Shown one piece after another: positions 27,912-44,300 of a DNA stretch of 64,000 nt; the first letter of the stretch is position 1, and each line of letters starts with the position of its first letter. The notes below the pieces were generated by a model. It was not told where the DNA came from. It worked only from the letters and a program-made list of their open reading frames with translations, and made no database searches. The stretch is taken from assembly GCA_951802425.1 (NCBI GenBank), contig OX637803.1, forward strand, positions 682,001-746,000, given 5' to 3'. This DNA is from Clavaria fumosa (Eukaryota; Basidiomycota; Agaricomycetes; Agaricales; Clavariaceae). Position numbers and translations under genes: made by a program.

Positions 27912-29506
27912 TTAATGTTGCTGAGATGAGATCTCCTGACGTTTCTGCACATTTGAGACGCTTGCATCCCGCGGAAGGTTATCCTGAAAGTCCGGCGGAT
28001 GTCGCCTGCCTTCATCGAGGCCGTGGTATTCGCCCTCCGAGTCTCGCGTTTGCTGTAGCATAGAACCAAAGCTGTCTAGAGTGACACTGTCCTCGGCGCA
28101 AGATAAGTCATTCGCAATCCCATTGCTGTCAGCAATCGTGGCTGGGGACCGAGTAGCTTGAGTGTCGATAAGCCCCATATCTCTTGAAGATGCAATACCA
28201 CCGGCCAGTACGAAAGAGTTAGCTTCTCCGTTCATAGAGCAGTAGCGCGCCATGTGACCGGCGCTTCCACAGAGGCGGCAGATGATGCGGGTTGCGAAAT
28301 TCTGTTGTAGCTTGGGGCATTCGTATTTAGAGTGACCCGTAACGCCACAATGCTGGCAGATTTGATTCTCGATGTCGCGCAACGTGCCATTGAGAACGGC
28401 TAATTCTTTCAACTGACAGCGCTTGTGATGGTTCTGCCCCTCTGGGGTGGATGTAGCCTGAAGAGGATGTGAGAGTTCTGTTACGACGTAAACGAAAATT
28501 CTTACAGTCTCTATAACATGATTGATCAACTTGACGCATGCAGTGACCTTTTCTATACAGTCAGCGGTCACAAGACAATACAAATCTTCCTCGGCATCGC
28601 TCATGAAGCGATCAGGAGCCTTTCCTACTTTCACGCTCCCCTTCCCTCTAATGCTGATCTTCGCTCCGCTCTCCCTTTCCATACGCTTCAAAGTGTTGCC
28701 GCGCGGGCCGACTAGGAGGCCTGGAGCAGAATTAGCGCTTTGCTGAATTACGGTGTCAAAACCACTCACCAAAGAAATTAATCTGTGGAGTCCACAGCTT
28801 AACATTAGAATTTCCTAGGTGAATCATAAAACTGTAACTAACCTGTGGGAATTCCTTCGCTGGAATGTAGACTTTGTCCATAGGGCGAGACGACCGCTTT
28901 CGTGAATCATCGATTTTGAGAGAGCGTTCATCATGTGCCAGGAGTGGGGGTGGAGACCTAGCGCGCCGCTGTTAGTGCATGAGACACACCATATGCGAGA
29001 GAACGTCCAAGAAGATGGACACTCGACCTTGGATCCAAACTTCCTGTTGTGCTTTGAGGGAGAGACTCCTGTAAGAGAAACTGGGGAGCATTGACGGGGG
29101 ATATAGCAGCGGCTTGATTTTCGGGAGTGGGGTCTCCCCATCGGCTGCGTGTTCGGCGTTCGCCCTTGGAGACTGATGTACGGGAAAAGCGAGAGATCAA
29201 ATCAGATCCTATAAATGAACATTCGTCAGTGAGTCACGAGGATTCTCGATCTCGGGGGCAGGTATGGGCACGTTCGCGTACCATCGGATGCATCTCCTGG
29301 ATTCACTTTGCCTTCATGAGAGAGCGACAATCCTGGCGCCTGAACACTGGATGATTCTTCAGCAGCTCCAGTTCCAAAACGGCCTGGGTTGGTGAGCGGA
29401 TCTGGACGCATGTATGATGTAAAGCTAGAAAAGTGAAACGAAGGTCACCAATGACATGCTCACCATCATTTGTGCTTGTAGATTGGTTGGTCGGTGACTT
29501 CCACAT
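27912..29506 (-). CDS. MSL5: branchpoint-binding protein SF1/BBP (Msl5)
   Basis: This splicing factor recognises the intron branchpoint during commitment-complex assembly. ATG 29506 begins MWKSPTNQSTSTND. Splicing (GTGAGC...GCGTCCAG) joins DPLTNPGRFGTGAA; a second splice (GTACGC...TTATAG) joins GSDLISRFSRTSV. A tryptophan-containing U2AF-ligand-like motif reads RRTRSRWGD (near 29140). Then comes the helix-hairpin segment RPMDKVYIPAKEFPQ, and a KH-QUA2 domain with LLVGPRGNTLKRMERESGAKISIRG (28715-28640; conserved GPRG loop). Two CCHC zinc knuckles follow: CQHCGVTGHSKYEC (28367-28325) and CRLCGSAGHMARYC (28280-28240). The C-terminus is Ser/Gly-rich and short; the long Pro-rich tail of animal SF1 is absent. 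Divergent from XPB with 230 bp between ATGs. Confidence 0.9.
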
Positions 29507-29735
29507 CGTGGAAGAAGCACGAAGCTCGGCGATGCAGATGGAGAAACGAGGTAAGGAAGGAGCGAGGCGGAGAAGAGTCACTGAAGAGTCATCTAAGGAG
29601 AGGAAAGGGGCTGGGACGTCACGCATCACGTGACATGTAATGACCAAATGAATCGTCGCCTCCGATTAATCATCTGACTGGACTGTGCTGTGAAGCGGTA
29701 CATCTCCGTTGTCTGCATGTTAACCCCCGACTTCA

Positions 29736-33106
<3,371 letters not shown>

Positions 33107-33941
33107 CGGCACGCACGTTTTTCGACACAGCAGTACCTGTAGTGCCCAAAGCCGTCGTGTTTCAGAAATAATTCTCCTCTCCGGGACTTTCCGAGGCGCC
33201 AATAAAACGTTTTGATTCATTCTTCCTATCCTAACTGCCATCAACTTTCAGTGACCCAAAATGGCGCTCGTTCGAAACGCTTAACGAAATGACTGGATCT
33301 CATTCCACAGTTGCGACGGTTATTGTTGCGATGATCTTCTCTTAGACCAAAGCATTGCTCCCGTCGACTTGGGGAAAATGAATTGAATTAGAAGCGATGT
33401 CACACACTGTAATCCCAGGAGTTGCCAAAGAGGGAGAAGGCGTTGTAGTCACGCTAAGGGCCAACTAGGAATTTCTGTCAATAGAGTTTCGCACTTGAGG
33501 GCCGCTATCAGAATAAAATCGTTGATGAGTTGCCGGGCGTTAACCCTGCGATGCGACAGCCATCCTTGGACGGTTCACGGAACGTTACGAGGGTGTATAT
33601 GGAGGAATGCGAACACGGTTCGAACACACTGACAGGGCATGCCCCGTGCAGGCATCCGGTAACCTGAAGGTTTCCAAGGTTTCGAGCGATTCCCGTTCGA
33701 ACGGCCTTTCCCCCCCCCCCCCCTGCCCTACCCCTTTCCAACTCATCTTTCTTAACCCCCAAACATGTACAACAGCCAGTTCTGTTCCAAGATATGGCTG
33801 CAACGCGACTGAATGGCAAATCTAGATCAACGAGATAGATCTCGTGCTCGAGGAATGTTTTAAAATGTCGGTATCGTTTTACCGTCTCCCCCTCCACAAG
33901 CTCATCTCGCGCAAGTTCTTTCCTGCTTTCCCGTCGCGACC
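33107..33941. other. intergenic region with poly-C tract, XPB 3' to bZIP promoter
   Basis: This 835 bp lies between tandem plus-strand genes and should contain the bZIP promoter. It holds a run of 14 C at 33710-33723. Minus-strand open frames (33508-33984) look like shadows with low-complexity Gly. No gene seen. Confidence 0.4.
33710..33723. repeat. poly-C homopolymer (14 nt)
   Basis: A run of 14 C residues upstream of the bZIP start. Length may vary between strains or be prone to sequencing error. Confidence 0.85.
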
Positions 33942-34976
33942 ATGACCTCCAAGCGTGGACGCAAGAGAAATGACAATCTTCCACCTAACCGCGCTCGTGA
34001 CGTCCAACGAGCTTTCCGCGCTCGACGAGCAGCCCATCTACAGGTGTGATCTCTAGCTATTTACAAATTTCTCGATATTTGATATATTTTGTCTTTTCGC
34101 TTGTTTTCTTTCCATCTTTTCCTTTCCGTCATTCTCACTTTGTTGCTCATCGTCTTCCCCTATTCAACTCAGGCTTTAGAACAAAGAGTTGCTGAGCTCG
34201 AAGACGAGAACGCTGCTCTACGAGCTGCTCTAAATTTACCACCCGCCAACCGTGTGCCACTCGGGAAAGGTCCCACTGGCAAGGACAAACCAAACAAGCT
34301 ATCGTCTACCCTTGGTGCGCACCAGGGTTCACCCCATGAGTCATCCGCGCCAGATACTCCGTCCTCGGGTAATAGCTCCCGCTCTCCATCTGCCCGTCAT
34401 GAGGATTCCCGCAACTCGCGTGTTGACGCACTTCCCTGGGAGCCCTCTCTCCTTTCCCAGCCGACTGACGGAACGCAACCTCACCTCTCTTCATCGGTGC
34501 CGTACCTGCCACCGACCAACCCATCGATATCGCAGAAATCCCTGCCATCGTACACATACCACGACTCGTTAATGGGAACAGGATCACGGACCTCCACATC
34601 ACCCCTATACCTCGGCAGTCCATCGGCTGCTGAATACCCATCTTCAACCGCTCGACCATTAGGGCACGTTTTTACTACCTATGACCTGCGGGATAGTCGC
34701 GACGAGGCTTCGCAGTCTCGGTATCCGTCGTACACACAAAGCTCATACTCGACCACTCAGGACTGTGGTGTGCATTCGCAACATTGCTCTCTGCGCGAGA
34801 CAGACACCATCCTGCCCTCTCAGCGTCGAGGACAAGTTCCTGAGACGCCATACCGCTTTCCAGCAAATGTGGGACTGAGCACTAGCATCAGGTCACCCCC
34901 ACCGTCTCGACAGTCCGATGGCAGCTTCTTGCCGCTCAATCCTTCTCAAAACAGCGCGACAGGGCGGTTACTGTGA
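33942..34976 (+). CDS. bZIP transcription factor, Yap/AP-1-like but without the invariant Asn
   Basis: This is a predicted DNA-binding regulator of about 310 residues. ATG 33942 starts MTSKRGRKRNDNLPPNRARD. The first exon ends AAHLQ at a GTGTGA donor (near 34044), and the acceptor CAACTCAG (near 34173) joins ALEQRVAELEDENAALRAAL. The zipper thus has heptad hydrophobics (L, V, L, L, L). The core VQRAFRARRAAHL matches the QRAFRERK element of fungal Yap factors. At the Asn position of the usual N-x7-R there is Ala. The rest is Ser/Pro/Thr-rich with no cysteine-rich redox domain of the Yap1 type, and ends ATGRLL. It is related to basidiomycete bZIPs of unknown targets. Regulon not inferable. Confidence 0.85.
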
Positions 34977-35466
34977 TTCGCATCTATCGTTCGTCTCTTT
35001 TTTGTTTTCTTTTTTGTTTTCCTTTTTTTTTGATTTGGGAGGTCAAATCGGTGGAGATCAGGGGTGTTGTTTATCTTCATTACCTTTTCAAGGTCTTGAT
35101 CTAGAAAAGGTCCACCCGCAATCTGTAATCTCGGGTCGGACAGCACATCACTTACTTAGAGTACGAAACGCACAAGGCTGACATGAATGGAGCAGCTTTG
35201 CCCGCTGGGTTTACTGCACTCTGAACTGCCATCGTTTTGCGCGCAGCGCAGCGAGATCAATTTCTTGAAAAGGAACGACACGTGTTCGGCCTAGAAGCGA
35301 GGGCACCCTTTTTCTTACCGCACTGAGGCAAGGTGACAAAACCCATCATATTGAAACTGTTTCCTATTCAAGAATGTACCTGAGCGGAGCTTTTCGGGGT
35401 AACATGCAGTCACAAGTTCAGGGAAAGGGGTGCCGGAGAGTGAACTCGGATGCCTTGAGGTGTGCA
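34977..35466. other. convergent 3' region, bZIP / UNG
   Basis: These 490 bp hold two 3' UTRs. A T-rich tract (34995-35035) follows the bZIP stop and may serve in polyadenylation. No coding content. Confidence 0.4.
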
Positions 35467-37093
35467 TTACTTGGGGACATCAAGACAGCACCAATCAACC
35501 GTTGCATCGGCCCCATATTTCAGGGCTAGCCAGTCGTTGGCGGCCTTGAAATGGCCATTCCCAAAAAAGCCTTTATTAGCGCTGAGAGGCGAAGGATGCT
35601 ACTCGTTCTCATCAACAATCAAGGTCCTATATTAAAATGCAGCGGTTGACGTACGGCACTCTTCAAGATGAGATGTTTCGTCTGTTCGTAGAGACGAGTA
35701 AGAGCCATTGATGAATAGATGCGAGAGTTCCGCCTGACCTTATTCAACTTGGCGACACGTTTTGCAGCCCACGAACCCCAGGCCAAAAAAACGACGCCTC
35801 TTCCCAATCCGGTAGACTCGCTTCCGCCGATGCGTGAAGAAAGGTTCGCACCCCCGTATCTGTCCACGACCTCAATGACTTTATCCGTGAAGTTTTCCCA
35901 CCCTTTGTTCGAATGAGAACCTGCCTCCCCGGCTCGGACAGTCAAACTGGACAGCAGTGCGAGTTAGGTAACCACCTTCGCGCTTGACATGGAATGTACC
36001 GACCAGGTGTTCAGCATCAATACGCCATTGTTCGCCCACGCGCTCAGGTTCCTGTCGGAGCTCTGAGCCACGATAATGCACGCGATAGGTGGCACTCACC
36101 CGTGATCGGGTGGCAAGAATTCGGGATACTCCGATTTGATCTCAGCATAGATCTGAAGCGATGTCAGTGACTGCACGCATCGTGTGAGGGAAGCAGGTGG
36201 TGGCGCTGTCACTGTATCCTCACGTTTCTGAGCGAAGGCGGTACAGTCACACCAACAGGGACGGAGAAACACAGGCCTTGAAGTCAAAACTGAGAAGGGT
36301 TTGTGGCAAGACGGAGGCGTGCTAACCATGCGCCTGACGAGGGCCGTGGTAGGGGTCCTGACCAAGGATCACGATTTTAACCTTTCCGAGGGGTGTTCTC
36401 GACCATGCGTAGATGTCCTTGGCTGCAGAAAACGTTTTGATGGAGTGACCATTGTTAACTTCGCGAACGTACCGGCAGGGTAGACCTTGACGGATTTGGG
36501 CGTGTCTTGCACTCCCCTGACACCCTCTTCCCACAAGAATTTCTTCAGAGCAAGGAAGTAGGACTTCTTGATCTGTAAATGCGATGGCTTTATATGCCAT
36601 TTTTTAGATATAACGGGAATAGAAAAGTCGACACCTCGTCTTTTAATAGCTTCAACCTAAAGACAGGTCAATAACACTACGCTTGTGCAGGAAAAAGAGT
36701 GAACGCGGACCAGCTCAAACCCAGAACTTCACACTCGAGCTTCAACAAACGCTTCTCTTCATCTGAAAAGCTCTCCTGGTATTCCGACAAAGAAAATGGC
36801 ACGGAATTCAGTTTTTGAAGACCAAATGCTCGCGCAGGAGCCGCAGCGGTTGTTGAAGACGTCTCAGATGACGCAACTCGCGATTTTTTCGCGTCTGGCG
36901 CGCTGCTTTGGGAGCTCCCCATCATCTCAAGGAGGGTCCGCTGCCGTTTGACCACCGTCGTAGCTGCGGTCTGACTACTATCCGTGTTTGGGGCGCGCTT
37001 GGATGGCCCATCCGTTGCCTTGGACGGCTCATCCGCTGCCTTAGACGCGGTTTGGATATCCTCGAGGTAGACGACGTGCTCTCCTTCGCCCAT
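35467..37093 (-). CDS. UNG1: uracil-DNA glycosylase (family 1, UNG)
   Basis: This base-excision enzyme removes uracil from DNA. ATG 37093 gives [14 protein letters not shown]. An upstream ATG at about 37167 (MASKR) can splice in frame to GEHVVYL, offering a second N-terminus. A disordered Lys/Ser/Thr-rich region of about 80 residues contains QRTLLEMM, a PIP-box-like element as in nuclear UNG2. Catalytic domain: [34 protein letters not shown] (water-activating Asp, 36375-36330), [28 protein letters not shown] joined by an intron to [30 protein letters not shown], and [17 protein letters not shown] (minor-groove loop, from about 35597). It ends LDVPK before TAA 35467-35469. All active-site motifs are intact. 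Confidence 0.93.
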
Positions 37094-37997
37094 GTTGAGA
37101 TGTATGGATCAAAGAGAGTTGCAAAAACGCGAACGACAGAGGACTAACCTCTTTTAGAGGCCATTACGGCACGCCAAGTGCCACAGCGTGGCAACGCGTA
37201 AAAGGCGCCGGAACATTGCAGCACACCACGGTAGGACCAATGATTTTGTTCCACACGATCGAATACTACTTTGTTCTACGCTGGTTACTAGGGACTGAAC
37301 GTACTGAACCTGCATAGATGACATTGCTGAGCAGCGTCTGTAGACGTTCTGAAATCCACCAGGCCATGTATGCACAGTAGACTTACTGTAGGTCAATGTG
37401 CATCAATCACCATAAGGTATTCTGCACTTACACATTGAACCCGGACGTGATTCTGCAATACGACTCGGTCGCGATTTCAATGACCATGACTTGCAACCTA
37501 AGCGGATAGTGATATTGAGCGCTGCGTACCAAAGGATACATTTATCAAGAGACGGGGTACTGTAACTTATTTGAGAACTGTTAGCTCCGTTCAGCAAGTC
37601 GAAGGCTAAATGACTATAGAGAGGTAGTGTACTGTATTGTGGGTTGAGGTGCAGAATAAGACCTCAGGACACAGATTATTTGAGTGCTACTGTAAGTCTA
37701 GTGGATGACTGAAGGACTTCGCTATTACTTAACGTTTCTTCAGCTGAACTGGCCATATACTGTAGCCTGAAAGGACATTCAAATTGCAATTCACCCGTGA
37801 TGATGAACTTGTCCGGCCGGGATCGGAACCACCTTTCGGCATCGGCGAACTTCAGTGCGTGTCCCCTCCTGATCAACCAGGCTCATATCTGAGCGTCTAG
37901 CATTTGTTACACGTCAACACGTTCATTTAGCGCACCACCATTTACTGTCAGGCTGCCGCGCTCACGCTCCTCTCCGTCCCCTCCTTCGGCTTCTCAG
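37094..37997. other. 0.9 kb intergenic region, UNG and SEC59 promoters
   Basis: Divergent promoters lie here. An upstream alternative UNG exon starts near 37167. A minus-strand frame (37876-37676) has an ATG and 66 codons but no recognised motif. The true start exon of the dolichol kinase probably lies in this interval but could not be fixed. Confidence 0.4.
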
Positions 37998-40900
37998 CCA
38001 GGTGTACGGAGCGAGAACACGAAACGGCACTCAAATTCTAAGCGGGCTGTCCGGAAGAGGCTCAGTTCGTCTCCTGGGCTTATTGCAACTGCCCCAAGTT
38101 TGGACTGGAGCACAAGCTATCAAGCTGGGTCCTCCAGGTGCGCTTTTTTGTTTACTTAGATCTCCAATAAGTGACGCTTCTCTATTGCAGTTCGGCTTCG
38201 CCGAGCTCGGTCGAAAGTGACTCTGATGACACCGATGAGACTCCAACTCTGAAACGCGGAAGGGCCGATTGTGTCTCCGAGGCGCTCAGAAACAAACCGG
38301 AACGTAAGTCTAGTGTCGATGCACACCGTTCAGGTTCCGGCACTCTCTCTCGTCGCACCACAAATGTCCCAATGACGCGATCAACATTTACGCGTTCTCG
38401 ATCGCCTGCAACCCTCAACTTCTCATCCCCTTCGACTCCAAGCTCTCGCAACTATCACAACTTCTCCCTCCTTCCCTCCGCTCTTCAACTACGTCTACGT
38501 CTTCCCCTCACTGGACTGGTCTGGAATATTAGCATAGACACCAGAAAGGCAATCGAATGCCTGTTACTACTTGGCTCGCTTATATACACGATAGTAAAAT
38601 TATTGGATCCGCCAGCAACAAGGTCTACAACCAATGCCTCGTTAGCCCTAGGTGCGCTGTCGTATCTTTTGGCTATTGGTTTTTCAAACCACTTTGCCCA
38701 ACAGAACTTTCATCTCTCATCGTATTGTCCTGCATGTATCTCATTTGGTCTCACACTTCAGCTCAATTTTCTCCTATTCACCTATCGGCACTCAAAAGTC
38801 CGCCTGGGAGGGTATCAGCCAGTGTCGTTCGATCGAATGATAACCGAGAAGGAAGACGCTCAGATCTTTCCCTCGGTCTGGTCCACAAGAAGGACGACTT
38901 TGGACACCTGTGGATGTCCGTGCCTAAAAATTATCGGTACGTACGCTGTCCACAACCGTACGAAGCGCTAGCGCTTATCATTCCCGTCAGTGATTCTTCG
39001 GACGACGGGATCCTCACTGGCTTACTGGTCGCTCCTATAATAGCTGGCGCATTACTCTATAGCGCGTTGCGGCAAATGAAAGATCCTTCGCTCCCGACAC
39101 CTAATTCATGGCTGATAGAACCTCCAGCCAATATTACCGATTGCATTAATTGCTCTACGCCAGGAGAAGCCCTGGTCATTGCCCGTTATAGCTTGGTCGA
39201 CTTGACAACATTTTGTTCCATGATTCTGTTGTTCAACGTCTGTGCCTCGTGGTGGTATGAAGCACACGTTCGCCGTGGCATCGAATCCACTATCCCGGAT
39301 AGCGAAAGGAAATCTGTCCCAAGAAGCGAGGCGAAGAGGCTCTTTCTCTATTTACTGTTCACATTAGGTGTTACTCTTGGCTCGCTGGGGCTGAAGTATG
39401 CGTTTCGATGCAGAGGGATACTAGCCTGGCAATGTCAGTGATTCCTATCTCGTACAATTTTGTGTCTGAACCGTCATGATCTAGATTTGACGTATATTGA
39501 GGTCATGGCCAGTGCGGTATTTTATCAGTTGACACTTTATGTCGCGCTGCGTCTTGCCCATCGTGTATTTACACTCGGAGAGCTGGGCCTGGTGTGTTTT
39601 GGTGGGACAGCGTTATGGATGGAATTGCTCAATATCACCATTGCGAAGGTAAATGCTTCTTCCCGACTGTTGTGAGAAAAATATCAGAAAATAACTCCGC
39701 TCAGGTTTGGCCCAATGCGACTCCCATCATCAAAACATATCGACTTCCCACACCCTTGCTCACCTTCCATCTGGCCCTCATCATGGGTTCCTTTTTGACT
39801 GGCTTTCTTCTTTCCCCTCTCCTTGTCCTTTCGCGCCACATCGCACAACGGCCAGTAAGGCGCCTTCGCTTCCCCGAGGAGAAACCACGTCACCGTCGTC
39901 TCCTGGCTGCGTCTTTTTATGTAGGCACTGTATTGGTTGTGGGCGGCGCCGTCGGCATGTGGACGCGTCAATGTCTTGACTCACGCGATCCGTGGCTGTG
40001 GGCCTTACGATGGCTTTTGGAGGGCAGGAAATGGTGGACGAGACCTTTGCTGTTGACCTATTGGGTGACTTTGTTCAGCATCAGCCTTGCGGGGTGGAAT
40101 CGGCAGCTCGCAAGATCTAAAAGATACAGGTCGGCAACAGGAACGGGCGACGCGTCTTCCATGCCGATTGTACCGGAAAGCATTCCAGATCCCGTAGAGC
40201 ACGTCCATCCTCTGTCGGTGCCGAACGGCAATGCAAGTGCCGCCCTTGGACGGAATTTCGCAAACGGGGCGAATGTATCGCACGTCGCGACTGAGTTATT
40301 GGACGCTGCTGATAAACGCGTGCCCACTCTGTCCCTCAACGCGCGGAGAAAATTCTTCCACGCGTTGGCGGTGTTGATGCTATTGCCGGCGGTAGTCATC
40401 GATGTATGTGTTTTGCCGACACCCTTTTTTATCTGAGTTCACGAACGTCATCGTCCAGCCCGCTTTCGCGCATCTTTCATTCAGCATAGCCTTCGCTGTG
40501 CTCACCTTTGCAGAATACATCCGCTATTTTGCCCTGTATCCCTTTGGTGCAAGTGTGCACCTATTCATGAATGAGTTCTTAGATGCTAAGGACATGGGGA
40601 CAGCGATTCTCAGCCATTTCTACTTGCTCATCGGTTGCGCAAGTGGTGTGTGGTTAGAGGGGTGAGTCGAGATGTTCTTCTGTCTTTTGTTGTCGTGATT
40701 GATTGTCGTCTGATTTCACAGGCCGACAACCCTTTTACAGCTGACTGGGATTCTGGCTTCTGGCATTGGTGATGCACTTGTGAGTTGCTTGCAGCCACAT
40801 ATTTTCCTCCAATATTTACTGACACGTGATATAGGCTTCCATTGTAGGAAAGCGAATAGGAAGAACACGGTGGTCTCCTACAACGTCCAAGACTCTGGAA

Positions 40901-41165
40901 GGAAGTGCAGCATTCACCCTTTCCATCCTGGCCTCCGCGCACATACTGCGACTTTTCGGTCTTGTGGAGAGCTTCTCTGTGAGTCACCCCTGATATTGCG
41001 ATGTCCGTCTCGGTATTCAATCTCGTCACTCTTGCCTGCAGACATGGAGGTATGCGCTGGTGGTGTGTATGTCGTCGGTTCTGGAATGGTCGTCCGTTCA
41101 GCACGATAACTTGACTGTGCCTCTCTATATGTGGAGTATGCTGGCTTTGTCGGACGTTACGTAAT
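37998..41165 (+). CDS. SEC59: dolichol kinase (Sec59)
   Basis: This polytopic ER enzyme makes dolichyl phosphate from dolichol with CTP, feeding N-glycosylation and GPI synthesis. The conserved C-terminal part is clear: RKFFHALAVLMLLPAVVID (40345-40403) spliced to PAFAHLSFSIAFAVLTFAEY, YFALYPFGASVHLFMNEFLD, GTAILSHFYLLIGCASGVWLEG, TGILASGIGDALASIVGKR (CTP-binding region), SKTLEGSAAFTLSILASAH, NLTVPLYMWSM. It ends LALSDVT before TAA 41163-41165. Upstream are at least ten more hydrophobic segments and a Ser/Arg-rich N-terminus (KRHSNSKRAVRKRLSS). The 5' end is uncertain: the frame is open from an acceptor near 37997, but no in-frame ATG is visible before MTRSTFTRSRS (about 38372). Long variable N-terminal region, typical of basidiomycete Sec59. 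Confidence 0.87.
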
Positions 41166-41392
41166 GCGGTTGTAGATCCTTGTACCACGTGCCCCAAACG
41201 CGTCACGATAAAGCTCTTGCTCCACAACCCGGGCCATGACTGGATTATTTAATTCCGGAACACTGCAAATCAGATAGCAAAAAGCCCAAGACGCACAGGT
41301 TCAGCAGGGAAGATCTAGTTTCCTAATTAGAGGGTCTGCAGCGGTTGTGTCAACTCTCGTGAACGTATTAGGATTCACACTCTGCCTGTGGA

Positions 41393-44300
41393 ATGAGACG
41401 TCAAAACCCGACGGCAGCAGAAGAAGCGTTATCTGGAGCTTCGCCTGCACCCGTGTTACCTGGAATGCTCTCTCCGGCCTCTCCTCAATCCCAATCCCCA
41501 TCTTATCAACCACCCTCACCTCGCACTACCACCACCAGGCGGCCATCGCGCAGATCGTCTAGGCCGTCTACAGCGCCGGCGGAAGAGACGAGCGAACTTC
41601 TCCCGTCGTTGTTAACTCATCCATCCAGATCCCCCTTGGCGTCGCCCCGTTCACATTCGACGCAAAGCAAGGCGTCGAGCAGCAGAAAACCAGTGGCCTC
41701 ACCCGAAGAAGCGGTGCGTCCTTCGACGGCGCAGGGGGAAACGTACCTAGGAAGTCGAAGTGCGGGTCCAGGTGAGTCAACTCCGCACCAGACGTGCTTG
41801 CCATTGTAATTTAGGTTGCGCAGCACGTCCACGGTCTCCAGCTTTGCAAGTGGATTCCGCTCGACCATCCAGTGCGCAGGCTTTGGGTAGCCAGCTGGAC
41901 GTGAAGAAAGAGGCAGATAAGTCGGACTATGATTGGGCAACATTCATTGGCGCATATTCCGCCGGGAAATGGGACCCACGGCGGAGTCCCAAGCCGCCGC
42001 GTGCATACTTGTTTCCTCCCGCAAGCCTCCTGTATCCTATATCTGAGCGCTCCAATCGCTTCTCACTCGACGGCGCCATTCCACTCGCATCCGATGGCTT
42101 TCTAACGCCTGGGTCGTCTGAACGTGACTCATCAGATTCGTTATCGTCTCGCATTAATAGGGTCCCAAAACCCATCGAACACCCAGCCCCTCAATCGCGA
42201 TCCCCAACGAGGGGTTCGGACGGCAGTGATCATCTACAATCTCTCGATTATTCAGCCTGGAGCTCTCCGACTCTCCCTCCACCACCCGCCACCGTCATTC
42301 CTGAATCAGGCATGAGATTTGCATCCAGCTCTCACCGCGTCCGCAGCTCTGCAGCCGATGCCCGCTCAGCTGATCCTCCGTCATCACCTGGTTTTGAACA
42401 AATCGCGTCTTCATCTCCGGAGGTCGCAGCCGCAGCAGCCACTATGCGATGGGCTGCTGCTCGCGTCAATATTGCCCCGTTGACTCTTCCGTCACCTGAA
42501 CATGAACTAACGGATCCGATGCGTGGTGTTACCGCGGCAATACCCGGGTCCCACAACGACGTAGCGGCGCGTGCCACGACTCCATTCCTGAGTGGTCGCA
42601 AAAGACTTGGTAGTTTCTGGCAGGGAACTCAGGATGTAGAGAATGTAGCAAGCCCTGTGCTCCCGGTCACCTTGAACCCTCGGCCATCGTCGGATGTTGG
42701 CGCCGAGTACTCTTCGAAAAGCGAAGGCGAGGAGGCCATGGAAGGACATGGGATCGAACACAAATTCCGCTCCAAATTGGGTCCCGCTACTGCTCCAACA
42801 ACTAGGGACGAATCATCGCCGACAGATGATTACTTCTCAAACAATGAACAAACCCAGAACTTCAGCTCTAGACATGGAAAAGAGGTACCGTCACTCATGA
42901 CTGCAAATTCAAGAGATACCATCATCCCCGCTTCCGTCCCTGTCGTCGCCTCTAAGAGAGTATGTTTGAGCAGACAATCCAGTTCTCCATTGCCAAGCCT
43001 GCCAAAACAAGTGCCCTATATGCAAAGTGGTACGTACCTCAAAGAGAGCATGGAACTAGTCAACGCCTCTCGAGCAGCGAAAGAGGAACAGATGTTCGTA
43101 GAGCTGGAATATCTTGCACCGCCAAATCCAGCAGACGAGCTGGAGCGGCGACGTGCACTGTACAAGTCCGTGAATCTTTTTCCCGCTTACGCTCCCCGAT
43201 AAACCTGGCTGACAAGTCATGTTTCCATCGCCACTTGCGCGTAGGTTTAATATCCTCAATACAGGGCCTGATCTCAATTTCGACCGGATAGCACATCTCG
43301 CAAAGCTGGTTTTCAATACCAAAATCGTTTTTATCTCCTTAATAGACGGGAACGAACAGTATGTCTGTTTTTTTATCCGCGTCCGTGGTTTTGCTCATCA
43401 AGCGCCAGGTGGTTCAAATCTGAATGTGTGTGGGCAATTATTTTTTAGCTCTACCAATTTTAACATGAAATCCAGCGGGGATGCAGATGACGCACTGTCC
43501 GAGGATAAGCTCATTTTGTGCTCACGGCCTTCTTCAACGGTCAGTTTTCGTCTTCAGCATAGAATCCGAAGGCAGAATCTCTGAAGCTCTGGCTCAGAGG
43601 AGACGAACCGATGGTAGTCCTTGATTCCCATTTGGATTGGCGATTTGCAAAGAATGTAAGAATCCATCTTTTGGTTCCAGCGTCTGGTGACCTATCGAGT
43701 ATTTTGCGTCGCATAGCCGCTCGTGATTGGCCATCCATATATCAGATTTTATGCCGGTGCACCACTGCGCACTCAAGACGGTTACAATATAGGAAGGTAT
43801 GCAGTCCACTCACCACTTCCGCTCTGTATGCAGATTTTGCATCAACAGCTTGAGTGTTATCGATGACATGCCGAGGGAAGAGTTCAATCCTCGTCAGCGT
43901 CATACATTGAAAGAATTTGCGGCAAGTCGTTCCGTATCGCTGCCGAGGCACGACTTCTGTACAACATTGACCTTAACCTCACAGGCTATCGCTATGCGGG
44001 AAATGGAACTTTGGAGAGACAAGGTAGGCCTGTGTTGGAACAACCAAGGCTATGACTATAACACATTCGCAGATCCAACTTCGCATTCGTGACCGCATCC
44101 AAAACTCGGTGAGCGTTATCCGTGTATGCATGTACGATCAACGCTGATTCCCTGTGCTGTATTAGATGGAACAATTCAGCCGAGAATGTCTTGAGATTGA
44201 TACAGGGACACATCAGAAGGACGGACGCCCCAACGTTTTCGTCGGTGCTTTGATGGACAAAGTGTACGAACGTGCTGCCAAGCTGGTGAAACGAACACTC

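Noticed and set aside
33508..33984. 158-codon minus-strand ORF
   Set aside because: It overlaps the bZIP start exon and the poly-C tract, giving low-complexity Gly; likely a shadow.
37676..37876. 66-codon minus-strand ORF as a small gene
   Set aside because: It has an ATG but no recognisable motif, no neighbour relation, and lies in a promoter interval; left as unsupported.
38171..38373. Dolichol kinase start at about 38171
   Set aside because: The codon there is GTG inside an intron; the frame is joined by splicing to an upstream exon, so the true start is further upstream or at the Met near 38372.
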